Positions 34,542-43,717 of a stretch of 64,000 nt of DNA are shown here, in pieces. Source of the DNA: Acetivibrio thermocellus ATCC 27405. Lineage in GTDB: Bacteria; Bacillota; Clostridia; Acetivibrionales; Acetivibrionaceae. Each line of letters opens with the position of its first letter. Position 1 is the stretch's first letter. A model generated the notes under the pieces. The model was not told where the DNA came from and did not search any database. It saw nothing but the letters and a program-made list of their open reading frames with translations. A program made the translations under genes and the position numbers. The stretch is from positions 3,155,081-3,219,080 of the forward strand of contig NC_009012.1 in assembly GCF_000015865.1 (NCBI RefSeq), read 5' to 3'.

Positions 34542-35447
34542 ATGAAGGGTGTAAAAGTGCGCATAACAGAACTGAAGGATTATTTGCTGATAACAGTAGG
34601 TTCATTCATTACGGCAATATCAATCAATGTTTTTATGGTTCCCTACAAAATTGCGCCCGGAGGTATAAGCGGAGTAGCCACCGTGATTTACTACCTTAGC
34701 GACGAAAAAGTTCCTGTGGGTACTGCAATGCTTATTTTAAACATACCTTTATTTTTGATGGGCATTAAACTCATAGGAAAGAAATTCATTATAAAGACAC
34801 TCTACGGGACCGCCCTTCTTTCTGTGTTAATAGACGCAATGCAGCCGTTTACGGATTACTTTGTGGAAAACTATCTTGCAAGCACCGAGAGTCACCGGTA
34901 TACACCGGATATTTTGCTGTATTCGATATTCGGCGGTTTGCTTATGGGAATGGGATTGGGCCTGGTGTTCAGATCCGGGGCGACAACCGGCGGAACGGAT
35001 CTTGCGGCGAGAATAGTAAATCACGTTGTACCGGCATTTACAATAGGTCAGACATTATTGTTTATAGATACCAGCATAATAGTATTTGCAGCTTTCGTAT
35101 TTAAAAGTGTTCAGCTTGCACTTTACGCCATGGTTACGTTGTACATCAGCTCAAAAGTGATTGATGCGATTTTGGAGGGAGTAAATTTTGCCAAAGCCCT
35201 TTTAATCATATCGGACTATCCGGAGGAAATAGCCTCAACCATTTTAAGAGATTTGGACAGGGGGGTGACAGCACTTAAAGGAAAGGGTATGTTTACAGGA
35301 AGCGACAAGGAAGTTCTTTTCTGTGTGGTTCAGAGAAGACAGATTCCGATGGTAAAAAAAATTGTTCGACAAATTGACAAAAAAGCTTTCATTGTACTTA
35401 CGGATATAAGGGAGGTTTTGGGAGAAGGCTTTAAAACTTATGAATAA
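34542..35447 (+). CDS. YitT/DUF161 family membrane protein with DUF2179 domain
   Basis: 301 residues. Five to six helices over about 12-205 (LLITVGSFITAISINVFMVPYKIAPGGISGVATVIYY is the characteristic start; GATTGGTDLAARIV is conserved) are followed by a cytosolic DUF2179 domain (about 220-298, ALLIISDYPEEIASTILRDLDRGVTALKGKGMFTG). These proteins are widespread and numerous in Firmicutes; function is not established. The upstream sequence has no strong SD. Monocistronic. Confidence 0.9.
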   Translation: MKGVKVRITELKDYLLITVGSFITAISINVFMVPYKIAPGGISGVATVIYYLSDEKVPVGTAMLILNIPLFLMGIKLIGKKFIIKTLYGTALLSVLIDAMQPFTDYFVENYLASTESHRYTPDILLYSIFGGLLMGMGLGLVFRSGATTGGTDLAARIVNHVVPAFTIGQTLLFIDTSIIVFAAFVFKSVQLALYAMVTLYISSKVIDAILEGVNFAKALLIISDYPEEIASTILRDLDRGVTALKGKGMFTGSDKEVLFCVVQRRQIPMVKKIVRQIDKKAFIVLTDIREVLGEGFKTYE

Positions 35448-35562
35448 GTCACTGGTAAAAAAATATACCCAATTAATGTATAAAACTATAGACTTAAACC
35501 TTTTACTGTAGTATACTAAACTATACTAATATAAAAAATTTGTATTTGTAGGAGTTGTTTTG

Positions 35563-36408
35563 ATGGACGAGAAGAGACTTAATGAGCTTAGAAAGTATTC
35601 AACCATTATCAGAAGACATATTATTGAGGCGGTTTACAATGCAAAATCTGGACATCCTGGAGGATCGCTTTCAAGTGCAGATATAATAACGGTCCTGTAT
35701 TTTAATGAAATGCGCGTTGACCCTAAAAATCCGGCATGGGAAGACAGGGACAGGTTTGTTTTGTCGAAAGGCCACTGTTCTCCGGCACTTTATGGAGCCC
35801 TTGCCGAGAGAGGCTTTTTCCCTGTGGAAGAGCTTTTGAAATTCAGACATATAGACAGTTTCCTTGAGGGGCATCCCAGTATGAGATATGTGCCGGGAGT
35901 GGACATGTCCACCGGGTCTTTGGGACAGGGAATATCAGCTGCCGTGGGCATGGCAATTGCAGGAAAACTCGACAAAAAAGATTATTATGTTTATGTGATA
36001 CTGGGAGACGGCGAAATGCAGGAAGGACAAGTCTGGGAGGCGCTTATGTCGGCTTCCCACTACAAGCTTAACAATCTTATAGCCTTTCTGGATCACAATC
36101 ATTTGCAAATAGACGGCAATATCACGGAGGTAATGTCTCCCGAGCCGATTGTGGACAAAGTTCGTGCTTTTGGATGGAATGTTATTACAATTGACGGACA
36201 TGACCACAGGCAGATATCGGAAGCCGTTCGCGAGGCTAAAAAGTCCGGGGACAAGCCGACCATGATAATTGCTGAGACCGTAAAGGGCAAGGGTGTGTCC
36301 TTTATGGAAAATGTGGCAGAATGGCACGGCTCACCTCCAAACAAGGAAGAGCGGGACAGGGCGATAGCCGAGTTGGATAAGATACTTGCCGGATTGGAGG
36401 GGAGATAA
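35563..36408 (+). CDS. Transketolase, N-terminal (TPP-binding) subunit
   Basis: 281 residues from ATG 35563 (TAGGAG nine bases upstream; TTG 35560 is less likely). GHPGGSLSSADI, SKGHCSPALYGAL, GSLGQGISAAVGMAI and the thiamine-diphosphate motif GDGEMQEGQVWEALMSASHYKLNNL...N are present. It pairs with the next gene, one base away, to form the split two-subunit transketolase common in Clostridia. It interconverts pentose, triose and erythrose phosphates in the non-oxidative pentose phosphate pathway. Confidence 0.94.
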   Translation: MDEKRLNELRKYSTIIRRHIIEAVYNAKSGHPGGSLSSADIITVLYFNEMRVDPKNPAWEDRDRFVLSKGHCSPALYGALAERGFFPVEELLKFRHIDSFLEGHPSMRYVPGVDMSTGSLGQGISAAVGMAIAGKLDKKDYYVYVILGDGEMQEGQVWEALMSASHYKLNNLIAFLDHNHLQIDGNITEVMSPEPIVDKVRAFGWNVITIDGHDHRQISEAVREAKKSGDKPTMIIAETVKGKGVSFMENVAEWHGSPPNKEERDRAIAELDKILAGLEGR

Positions 36409-36409
36409 G

Positions 36410-37345
36410 ATGCAGGAAAAGATTGCGACAAGGGAAGCTTACGGAAAAACTTTGGCGGAGATAGGATCTGATCCGAGAATAGTTGTCATGGATGCGGATT
36501 TGTCAAAGTCAACGAAAACGGAATATTTCAAAAATAAATATCCCGAAAGGTTTTTCAATATGGGTATTGCAGAGGCGAACATGATGGCAGCCGCGGCAGG
36601 AATTGCCTCCTGCGGTAAAGTAGTGTTTGCAAGCACTTTCGCGATGTTTGCTTCGGGAAGGGCTTTTGAACAAATTAGAAATTCCATATGCTATTCCAAT
36701 CTCGATGTAAAAATCGGTGCATCCCACTCCGGACTTACCGTGGGTGAAGACGGAGCTTCCCACCAGACCATTGAGGATATAGCGATTATGAGGGTTATAC
36801 CCAACATGACTGTTGTCTGTCCTGCCGATGCCGTTGAGGCAAGACATGCCACAATAGCGGCTTATAAGACGCCGGGACCGTTCTATTTAAGGCTTACAAG
36901 GCTTGCGGTACCGGTTATATTCGACGAAAATTACAAGTTTGAGCTTGGCAAGGGAGTTACGATAAGAGACGGCAACGATGTTGCAATAATTGCCACGGGC
37001 CTTATGGTGTCAAAAGCCATTGAAGCGGCGGATATTTTAAAGCGTGAGGGAATTAATGCCAGACTTATCAACATTCATACAATAAAGCCTATTGACAGGG
37101 ATATAATTATAAAGGCTGCAACTGAAACCGGTACGATTGTTACGTGTGAAGAACACAGTGTAATCGGAGGACTTGGAAGTGCCGTGGCGGAGGTGCTAGT
37201 GGAAACCTGTCCTGTTCCGATGAGAATGGTTGGAGTTATGGACAGGTTCGGAAAGTCCGGTAAACCGGATGAACTTCTCAAAATGTATGGATTGACTGCT
37301 GAAAATATAGTGGAAAAAGTAAAAGAAGTCTTGAAAAACAAATAG
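36410..37345 (+). CDS. Transketolase, C-terminal (pyrimidine-binding) subunit
   Basis: 311 residues from ATG 36410, with GGAGGGGAG upstream inside the end of the N-terminal subunit gene. The pyrimidine domain shows FNMGIAEANMMAAAAGIASCGK with the catalytic Glu, and SHSGLTVGEDGASHQTIEDIA. The C-terminal transketolase domain has ATGLMVSKAIEAADIL and EEHSVIGGLGSAVAEVL. Coupled to the preceding subunit. A strong terminator follows. Confidence 0.94.
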   Translation: MQEKIATREAYGKTLAEIGSDPRIVVMDADLSKSTKTEYFKNKYPERFFNMGIAEANMMAAAAGIASCGKVVFASTFAMFASGRAFEQIRNSICYSNLDVKIGASHSGLTVGEDGASHQTIEDIAIMRVIPNMTVVCPADAVEARHATIAAYKTPGPFYLRLTRLAVPVIFDENYKFELGKGVTIRDGNDVAIIATGLMVSKAIEAADILKREGINARLINIHTIKPIDRDIIIKAATETGTIVTCEEHSVIGGLGSAVAEVLVETCPVPMRMVGVMDRFGKSGKPDELLKMYGLTAENIVEKVKEVLKNK

Positions 37346-37375
37346 GAGAAAAGATTATCGAACAGTTGAAAATAC

Positions 37376-37410
37376 TGCCCGGGTGTGATTTATTGCACCC
37401 GGGTGTTTTT
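37376..37410 (+). terminator. Terminator of the transketolase operon
   Basis: CCCGGGTG pairs with CACCCGGG, followed by TGTTTTTG. Eight G-C-rich pairs. Confidence 0.85.
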
Positions 37411-37472
37411 GATTTTTAAGCTAAATTTCAGGTTGATTTTGCGGGTAATAATGCATAAAGCATAAATATTAC

Positions 37473-37501
37473 TTGAAAAGAAGGATAAAAAGCTATATAA
37501 T
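37473..37501 (+). promoter_or_regulatory. Promoter of the Gld-like ABC operon
   Basis: TTGAAA (37473-37478), 17 bp, TATAAT (37496-37501). It implies a leader of about 208 bases before the ATG at 37716, in which I see no clear riboswitch. Confidence 0.75.
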
Positions 37502-37715
37502 AGCCACGTCGGCGCAATTGGTTTTACATATGGCGGATTTAACCCAAGCAAAAGACGAATTGGCAGCAAATCGAAAGTTACAAGAATTTCTTTTAATTCA
37601 GCATGGCATATGACTAATAGTTACAAATTGTTCATAATTTATTAAAATTAATTTATGATAATAGAACTGTGTTGCTGTTTTTCAGGAGAAATACAAATGG
37701 GAGGGAAGAAAACAG

Positions 37716-38825
37716 ATGATTGAAATACAAAATTTGACCAAAAGATATGGTCAAATAGTAGCCGTTGACAACCTGAATTTCACGGTCGAAAAGGGAGAAA
37801 TTGTAGGCTTCCTTGGACCGAACGGAGCGGGCAAGTCAACCACCATGAACATAATAACCGGCTATCTGCCTTCGACCGAGGGGACTGTAAAAGTAGCCGG
37901 GTACGACATAGCCGAGCAGCCGAATGAAGTAAAAAGACGTATCGGTTATTTGCCGGAAAATCCGCCGCTTTATACAGATATGACCGTCGATGAGTACTTA
38001 AACTTTGTCAGTGAACTTAAAAAAGTGGAAAAAAGCAAGAGAAAGCAGCAAATATCTGACATTATGGAGATGTTGAAAATTACCGATGTCAGAAAAAGGC
38101 TTATAAGAAACCTTTCAAAGGGTTACAAGCAGAGGGTGGGATTTGCCCAGGCTTTGATAGGAAATCCCGAAGTTCTTATTTTGGACGAGCCTACGGTCGG
38201 TCTTGATCCCAACCAGATACTTGAGGTAAGGAACGTTATAAAAGAATTGAGAAAAGATCACACAATTATTTTCAGTACTCATATAATGCAGGAAGTAAGC
38301 GCAGTATGTGAACGCATTGTCATAATAAACAAGGGTAGAATTGTGGCGGTGGACACACCGGAAAATCTGGCAAGAGCTATTTCCAAGAGTTTGAGGTTAA
38401 CGTTTAAGATTGCAGGAGAAAAGTCTTCTGTCATAGCAGCCCTTCAGGCTGTTGACGGTGTCAGAAATGTTGAAGTGCAGGATAAAGTTGAAGATGATGT
38501 ATATGTATATATAGTTGATGCGGACAAGGGAGTGGATGTAAGAAAGCCTATATTCTTTGCGATGGCAGATCTGGGCTATCCGATTCTTGAGACCAAGGAA
38601 GATGAAATGGGTCTTGAGGAAATATTCCGCGAGCTTACAACAAAGGATGTTGCTGTGAACGATGAGTCTGAAGGTTCCGGGGAGGAAGTTCCCGAAAGTT
38701 CACAGGAAGGAGCCTCGGAAGAAGTATCCACAGAGAATGCTGAGGCAGAAGAGAATGAACAGGAGCAAGAAAACGGGCAGGAACAGGACAGTGCTCAGAC
38801 CGAGGAAAAGGAGGTTGAGGAATAA
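37716..38825 (+). CDS. ABC transporter ATP-binding protein (GldA-like)
   Basis: 369 residues. It has Walker A GPNGAGKST near 37, ABC signature LSKGYKQR near 133, Walker B LILDEPTVGLDPNQ near 152 and the H-loop FSTHIMQEV. A DUF4162-like region follows, then an unusual acidic tail over the last 50 residues (repeats of EEVP, ENEQEQENGQEQ). It powers the permease encoded directly downstream (stop and start share one base). The set resembles GldA-GldF-GldG of gliding Bacteroidetes and Nos/Ycf-like ABC-2 exporters; substrate unknown. Confidence 0.9.
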   Translation: MIEIQNLTKRYGQIVAVDNLNFTVEKGEIVGFLGPNGAGKSTTMNIITGYLPSTEGTVKVAGYDIAEQPNEVKRRIGYLPENPPLYTDMTVDEYLNFVSELKKVEKSKRKQQISDIMEMLKITDVRKRLIRNLSKGYKQRVGFAQALIGNPEVLILDEPTVGLDPNQILEVRNVIKELRKDHTIIFSTHIMQEVSAVCERIVIINKGRIVAVDTPENLARAISKSLRLTFKIAGEKSSVIAALQAVDGVRNVEVQDKVEDDVYVYIVDADKGVDVRKPIFFAMADLGYPILETKEDEMGLEEIFRELTTKDVAVNDESEGSGEEVPESSQEGASEEVSTENAEAEENEQEQENGQEQDSAQTEEKEVEE

Positions 38826-39547
38826 TGTGGGCTGTTTATAAAAAAGAACTTAAAACATATTTCTATTCTCCGTTGGCATATGTTTTGTCCGGAATATTTG
38901 TATTGGTTTTCGGAATATACTTTTTAACTCAGACAATGTCCAAAGTGGGACAGGGTATTGCCCAGTTTGTGTTTGGTGGACAGCTTTATTTTGCAAGTTT
39001 TTGGCTTGTCATGTTGATTCCCATATTGACAATGAGAGTGTTTGCTGAAGAGAGAAGAAACGGAACGGAAGTTTTGTTGATGACTTCACCGGTGAGTGTT
39101 CCTCAAATAGTAATAGGAAAATTTCTTGCAGCATTTACCGTATTTTTAACCATGACGGCGCTGACGGCAATTTTCCCTATTATAATATCCATAAAAGGTG
39201 AGCTGGTTCTTTCAGCCGCATTATCCAGTTATCTCGGCTTTATATTGTTGGGAGCTTCGTTTGTGGCTTTTGGACTTTTTACTTCTTCCATAACGGAGAG
39301 TCAGATAATAGCCGCAGTGCTGGGAACCGTAACGCTGTTCTTTATACTGCTTATAGACCAGTTAAAAACTTTGGTTTCCGGATTTTTACTAAAAGTAATA
39401 AATCAGTTGTCGCTGTATGAGCATTACAAGCAGTTTGTCCAGAGTGTAATCAGTTTGAACGATATAGTGTTCTTTTTAAGTATAACGGCAATGTTCCTTT
39501 TGCTTGTGATGATAGTTATAGAAAAAAGGCGCTGGAGTCAGGGGTGA
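38825..39547 (+). CDS. ABC-2 permease (GldF-like)
   Basis: 240 residues with six helices. FAEERRNGTEVLLMTSPVSVPQIVIGKFLA in the cytosolic loop after helix 2 is the GldF/ABC-2 signature contact with the ATPase. It starts on the last base of the ATPase stop codon and ends 3 bases before the next frame, so the operon is tightly coupled. Confidence 0.9.
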   Translation: MWAVYKKELKTYFYSPLAYVLSGIFVLVFGIYFLTQTMSKVGQGIAQFVFGGQLYFASFWLVMLIPILTMRVFAEERRNGTEVLLMTSPVSVPQIVIGKFLAAFTVFLTMTALTAIFPIIISIKGELVLSAALSSYLGFILLGASFVAFGLFTSSITESQIIAAVLGTVTLFFILLIDQLKTLVSGFLLKVINQLSLYEHYKQFVQSVISLNDIVFFLSITAMFLLLVMIVIEKRRWSQG

Positions 39548-39553
39548 TAAGTG

Positions 39554-40975
39554 ATGAAAAAGGGTTTTAAATATAGTAAGAATTTTAAATATGGCATGGT
39601 TTTTACTGTTATGGCGGCTCTTGTTGTCGGAATAACGATATTGGTGAATGCTTTTGTTTCAGCTCTTAATATAAGATGGGACGTGTCTCAGAACAAGATG
39701 TATTCCATTGGTGAGCAGACTAAAGTGATACTTGAGGGTTTGAAACAGGAAGTCGACGTGGTAATGCTGGCCGACAGGGATGAGATAAAAACATATGAAG
39801 CCGGTTTTATTCTTGTGGAATTTTTGGACAAGTACGACAAGTTTGACAAAGTAAACGTAAAATTTGTTGACCCGGACAAGAATCCTGATATAGTAAAAGA
39901 ACTGAACAAATCCGGTACATTAAATCCCCAGCAGAATGAGATTATTGTAAGAAGCGGAGACAAGGTAAAGAAAGTTACCATATATGATATTTTCCAGCAG
40001 GACTATTACGGACCGATGATGTTTATGGGCGAGCAGGCGATAACCGGGGCAATCAAGTATGTTACCAGCGAGACCATACCCACGGTGTATTTTATTGACG
40101 CCCACAGCAAAAGAAAGCTGGAGTCGGATTACACATATCTTCAAAAAGCTCTTGAGAACAACGGCTATGAAGTCAAGAAACTCGACCTTACAAGGCAGGA
40201 AAAAGTGCCCGAAGACACCACTGTATTGTTTTTTGCACCTCCCACCCAGGATTTGTCGGTGGCAGAAAGGGATAAAGTCCTTGATTATCTGAAAGGCGGC
40301 GGAAACGCAATATTCTTGTTTGACCCGTCGAATGATGATGAGAGGTTCGATAATTTCGACAGAGTGTTAAATGAATACAGCATGGCGTTAAATTATGACA
40401 GAGTAAAAGAAAACAACGACATGTACTATGTTGCAAACAGACCTTACCATATTATACCTCAAGTTGGGTATACCGATATTACAAGCCAGGAGGATACAAG
40501 CAAATTTACCGTTATAATGCCTGATTCCAGAAGTATTAAGAGATTGGCCAATGACAAGGAGCCTTTGACGGTTTTACCTCTTCTTACCACCAGCGAAGAG
40601 GCTGTGGGAGAACCTTTTGGCGGAGGAGAGACGGAAGAAACCCGTGGTCCGCTTGATATTGGTCTTGTCGCGCAGTATTCCAGTGCTGTAACTACCAAAA
40701 TTGTTGTTATCGGAAACGGTTATTTCCTGACGGACGAAGTGTATCAGTCATATTTCCCGTATTCGTCATACAATTTGTATCTTATAGGTCTTGCGTCGGA
40801 TTGGATGCTGGATAAGTCAAATGATGTGTTTATTGTGGCAAAAACTTCGATAACCGACACCATAAATCTCAGCGGTTTTAATGCGGCTTTGATAATAGCC
40901 ATTGCTGTTTTGGCATATCCGCTTATAATTACTTCAACAGGTATTATTATATGGCTGAGGAGGAGGCATCTATGA
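39554..40975 (+). CDS. GldG-like auxiliary ABC transport protein
   Basis: 473 residues. An N-terminal helix (about 18-40) is followed by a large extracytoplasmic domain beginning RWDVSQNKMYSIGEQTKVIL, the GldG/DUF4350-like pattern, with IDAHSKRKLESDYTYLQKAL and a GATase-like KGGGNAIFLFDPS segment, and a C-terminal helix (about 440-465) ending WLRRRHL. It is the substrate-side partner of the ABC-2 exporter. GGGGTGAT precedes ATG 39554. The next gene overlaps its stop (ATGA). Confidence 0.88.
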   Translation: MKKGFKYSKNFKYGMVFTVMAALVVGITILVNAFVSALNIRWDVSQNKMYSIGEQTKVILEGLKQEVDVVMLADRDEIKTYEAGFILVEFLDKYDKFDKVNVKFVDPDKNPDIVKELNKSGTLNPQQNEIIVRSGDKVKKVTIYDIFQQDYYGPMMFMGEQAITGAIKYVTSETIPTVYFIDAHSKRKLESDYTYLQKALENNGYEVKKLDLTRQEKVPEDTTVLFFAPPTQDLSVAERDKVLDYLKGGGNAIFLFDPSNDDERFDNFDRVLNEYSMALNYDRVKENNDMYYVANRPYHIIPQVGYTDITSQEDTSKFTVIMPDSRSIKRLANDKEPLTVLPLLTTSEEAVGEPFGGGETEETRGPLDIGLVAQYSSAVTTKIVVIGNGYFLTDEVYQSYFPYSSYNLYLIGLASDWMLDKSNDVFIVAKTSITDTINLSGFNAALIIAIAVLAYPLIITSTGIIIWLRRRHL

Positions 40976-42450
40976 GGTCTTTGAAACTATACAGGAATAT
41001 AGTTATTCTTGTGGTGCTTTTCCTGGGTCTGATAGGTGCGTACTTTGCTATTAAAAACAGGCTTCCGGCTGAAGAAGAGGATAGTTACAAACAGATTGAA
41101 GTATACAAGCTGGACAAGGAAAAGGCGGAAGAGCTTACGATAGTAAGCGGGGGAAAGACTTTTGTCCTGAAAAAGAATGATTCCGAATGGCAGTTGGTTT
41201 CCGGAGGGGACTTTGAGATAAACAAGGTCCAGGTTGAAAGTATAGTTTCCAATATCTGCGATCTTTATGCTTCCAAAGAGGTGGAAAGCGATCCGAAGAA
41301 TCTTGGACAGTATGGTCTTGACAATCCTGTAACGGTAACGCTGAAATTTTCGGACGGTACGGTTGCGGAAATAGAAGTGGGTGATCAAACACCTACAGGA
41401 AGCGGATACTATATAAGAGAAAAAGGGAAAAACAAAGTATATACAATTGCCTATTACGCAGGAAACATACTCAAGGCAAACGAAAACAGCATCCGGAACA
41501 GGTTTGTTCTTGATGTCACATCACAGGATGTAACGGAGCTGGCTGTAACAAAGAAGGGAAAACGGTCCTTTAAACTTGTAAAGTCGGATGACAAGGGATG
41601 GCATATGACAGAGCCCATAGAGGCAAGCGCCAACATGGTCAGGCTGAATACGGCCCTGGAGGCGCTTGTGAGGGCGGAAGTTATAGATTATATTGAGAAG
41701 GATGTTAAAGACCTTTCAAAATACGGGCTTGACAATCCGTCCTATGTTGTTGAAGCGGCTGCCGGAAGTAAAAGAGTGACTTTGCTTATCGGCGATGTTA
41801 AAGAAAACAATGCTGAGTCTTACGGAATGTTTGAAGGAACCAATGAAGTGTTTACAATAAATCCCGGCACTTTAGGTTTTCTTGATACTCCGGCCCTGGA
41901 AATGATGGACGGTTTCATATATGCACCATATATCTATACTGTAACGGATTTAGATTTCAACATAGACGGAAGAACGATAAAAATTAAGATTGAAGAAGTA
42001 AAAGACGAGACACAGACTCAGGAAACCGACAAATCTGATGAATCAGATACGTCCGGCGAATCCGAAGAAGGGGAAAACGAGGAGGAGAAGAAATACAAGC
42101 ATTATATTGACGGAATTGATGTGGAGGCGAAAAAGGGAGAAGAAGGCATATCAAAATTGAGGAATTTTTATTCCACAATTATAGGCATTACAGCCAGTGA
42201 AATCGAACCGGATGCGACACCTTCCGGAGAAGCCGAAATCAGTATAGTTTACCACCTCAATACCGAACCGGGCAAAGTAACGGTGGAATTCATTCCTCGG
42301 GATGAAAGAACCTATTATGCGGTGAAAAACGGCAAGTATACAGGTATTGTTGTAAGAAAGGATGCCTTTGATGCCGAGGACGGCCCGAGAAAGACTTATG
42401 AAGAGCTTATGAAGTTCCTTAACAGCGAGGATGAAGGCAAAGAAGAATAA
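40972..42450 (+). CDS. DUF4340 membrane-anchored protein
   Basis: 492 residues from ATG 40972, with GGAGGAGG just upstream inside gldG; an in-frame ATG at 40951 lacks a site. One N-terminal helix (about 8-27) is followed by repeated DUF4340 modules (YKLDKEKAEELTIVSGGKTFVLKKND, GQYGLDNPVTVTLKF, SKYGLDNPSYVVEAA). It is interrupted by an acidic, low-complexity insert near 345-380 (ETDKSDESDTSGESEEGENEE in part). DUF4340 proteins are regular companions of GldG-like genes. Last gene of the operon. Confidence 0.9.
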   Translation: MRSLKLYRNIVILVVLFLGLIGAYFAIKNRLPAEEEDSYKQIEVYKLDKEKAEELTIVSGGKTFVLKKNDSEWQLVSGGDFEINKVQVESIVSNICDLYASKEVESDPKNLGQYGLDNPVTVTLKFSDGTVAEIEVGDQTPTGSGYYIREKGKNKVYTIAYYAGNILKANENSIRNRFVLDVTSQDVTELAVTKKGKRSFKLVKSDDKGWHMTEPIEASANMVRLNTALEALVRAEVIDYIEKDVKDLSKYGLDNPSYVVEAAAGSKRVTLLIGDVKENNAESYGMFEGTNEVFTINPGTLGFLDTPALEMMDGFIYAPYIYTVTDLDFNIDGRTIKIKIEEVKDETQTQETDKSDESDTSGESEEGENEEEKKYKHYIDGIDVEAKKGEEGISKLRNFYSTIIGITASEIEPDATPSGEAEISIVYHLNTEPGKVTVEFIPRDERTYYAVKNGKYTGIVVRKDAFDAEDGPRKTYEELMKFLNSEDEGKEE

Positions 42451-42469
42451 AATTAACTGGTAATTTGAA

Positions 42470-42529
42470 AAACAACTCCTACATAGAATTATTCTAGAGA
42501 ATGATTCTATGGTAAGGAGTTGTTTTTTT
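42470..42529 (+). terminator. Terminator hairpin whose 3' arm carries the ykvI ribosome binding site
   Basis: AACAACTCCT (42470-42479) pairs with AGGAGTTGTT, with an upper ATAGAAT/ATTCTAT extension, then seven T. The AAGGAG at 42514-42519 lies in the 3' arm and the TTG start codon overlaps the end of the T-run. It can terminate the ABC operon and, if read through, hide the SD of the next gene. Confidence 0.75.
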
Positions 42530-43637
42530 GTCTCAGGATGTAAAAAATATATTGAAAGTTGCAAGCATTTATATGGCAACGGTGATTGGGGCTGGATTTG
42601 CTTCGGGACAGGAAATTATGCAGTTTTTTTCGTCGTATTACGAGGGGGGATTTTACGGCATTGTTCTGGCAGGAGTTTTGTTTGCGTTGATAGGATATAT
42701 TGTGTTAGTAAAAGTCTACAGCGAAAGAATAAGAAACTACGAGGAATTCCTTTTTCCCAGCGTCGGATGGGTAATTGGCTGGATTATGGAGATTATGGTA
42801 ACGTTGTTTATGGGTTCTGTATTGTGCATAATGGTTGCCGGAGCAGGAAGCATAATATCCGGTGCGTTAAACATACCTTATCACTATGGCACGCTGATAG
42901 CTGCAATTTTATGCATGATTGTCTTTCTTACTGACATCAAAGGGATTGTGGCATTAAGTTCTTTTGTGACTCCCATTTTGGTGCTGGGTATTCTTGGAGC
43001 AGGATTCTATGTTATAGTCAATATGGATGCATGGGTATTCAGCCCTGTACCGGGATTTGATGCGATAACCGACAACTGGCTCGTCTCTTCTCTTCTCTAT
43101 GTAAGCTACAACAGCATAAGCGGCGTTGCGGTAATGTGCAGCCTTCTGCCTTACTTAAAAAGCAGGAAAATTGCTGCTGCGGGAGGAATTATCGGCGGGC
43201 TTGCGCTAAGTTTTATAGCAATAGTTTTGAACATTATACTTTATGTATTTTATCCCGATATTGTCTCTGAAGAGATTCCGGTTTTAAGTATAATCGGCAG
43301 GCATAATTTTATTTTGGGAGAATTCTATAAAATACTGCTTCTTCTTGCAATGTTCATTTCGGCTGTAACATCGGGGTATGGTTTTATCGAGAGAATAGCA
43401 AATAAAGTGAGAATAAGCAGAAAGATACTGATCCCGGTAATATGCGGCTTTGTTGTGCCAATTTCCAATGTGGGATTTTCCGGACTTATATCATCCGTAT
43501 ATCCGGCATTTGGGTATGTAGGAATGTTTATGCTCTTTATGATACTGATCCAGGGACTAAACATGCTTGTTTCAAAGCTTGCGGCAAGTTTTGCTTTTGT
43601 TTCCAGCAAGAGGGAGTACAAAAACAGGGACCGATAG
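42528..43637 (+). CDS. YkvI-family membrane transporter
   Basis: 369 residues with about ten helices. It starts VASIYMATVIGAGFASGQEIMQFF, the family signature and an APC/LeuT-like helix 1 break (GAGFASGQE). TTG 42528 is the start, with AAGGAG nine bases upstream. B. subtilis YkvI is a putative transporter of unknown substrate. Monocistronic with the hairpin noted above in its leader. Confidence 0.85.
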   Translation: MSQDVKNILKVASIYMATVIGAGFASGQEIMQFFSSYYEGGFYGIVLAGVLFALIGYIVLVKVYSERIRNYEEFLFPSVGWVIGWIMEIMVTLFMGSVLCIMVAGAGSIISGALNIPYHYGTLIAAILCMIVFLTDIKGIVALSSFVTPILVLGILGAGFYVIVNMDAWVFSPVPGFDAITDNWLVSSLLYVSYNSISGVAVMCSLLPYLKSRKIAAAGGIIGGLALSFIAIVLNIILYVFYPDIVSEEIPVLSIIGRHNFILGEFYKILLLLAMFISAVTSGYGFIERIANKVRISRKILIPVICGFVVPISNVGFSGLISSVYPAFGYVGMFMLFMILIQGLNMLVSKLAASFAFVSSKREYKNRDR

Positions 43638-43638
43638 A

Positions 43639-43668
43639 TTGAAGTAGAAACAATATATATGATACAAT
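43639..43668 (+). promoter_or_regulatory. Promoter of the DUF5711-like gene
   Basis: TTGAAG (43639-43644), 18 bp, TACAAT (43663-43668). Predicted transcription start near 43675 supports the later start codon at 43718. Confidence 0.6.
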
Positions 43669-43717
43669 ATTTTTATACTTGTCTTATTACTTAAGAAAAA
43701 TATGGAGTGAGGCCAAG

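Noticed and set aside
34217-34564. 116-codon N-terminal extension of the GT4-CsaB frame
   Set aside because: No ribosome binding site, low-complexity translation, and it overlaps the divergent yitT start. ATG 34216 has a good SD and begins with a normal GT4 start.
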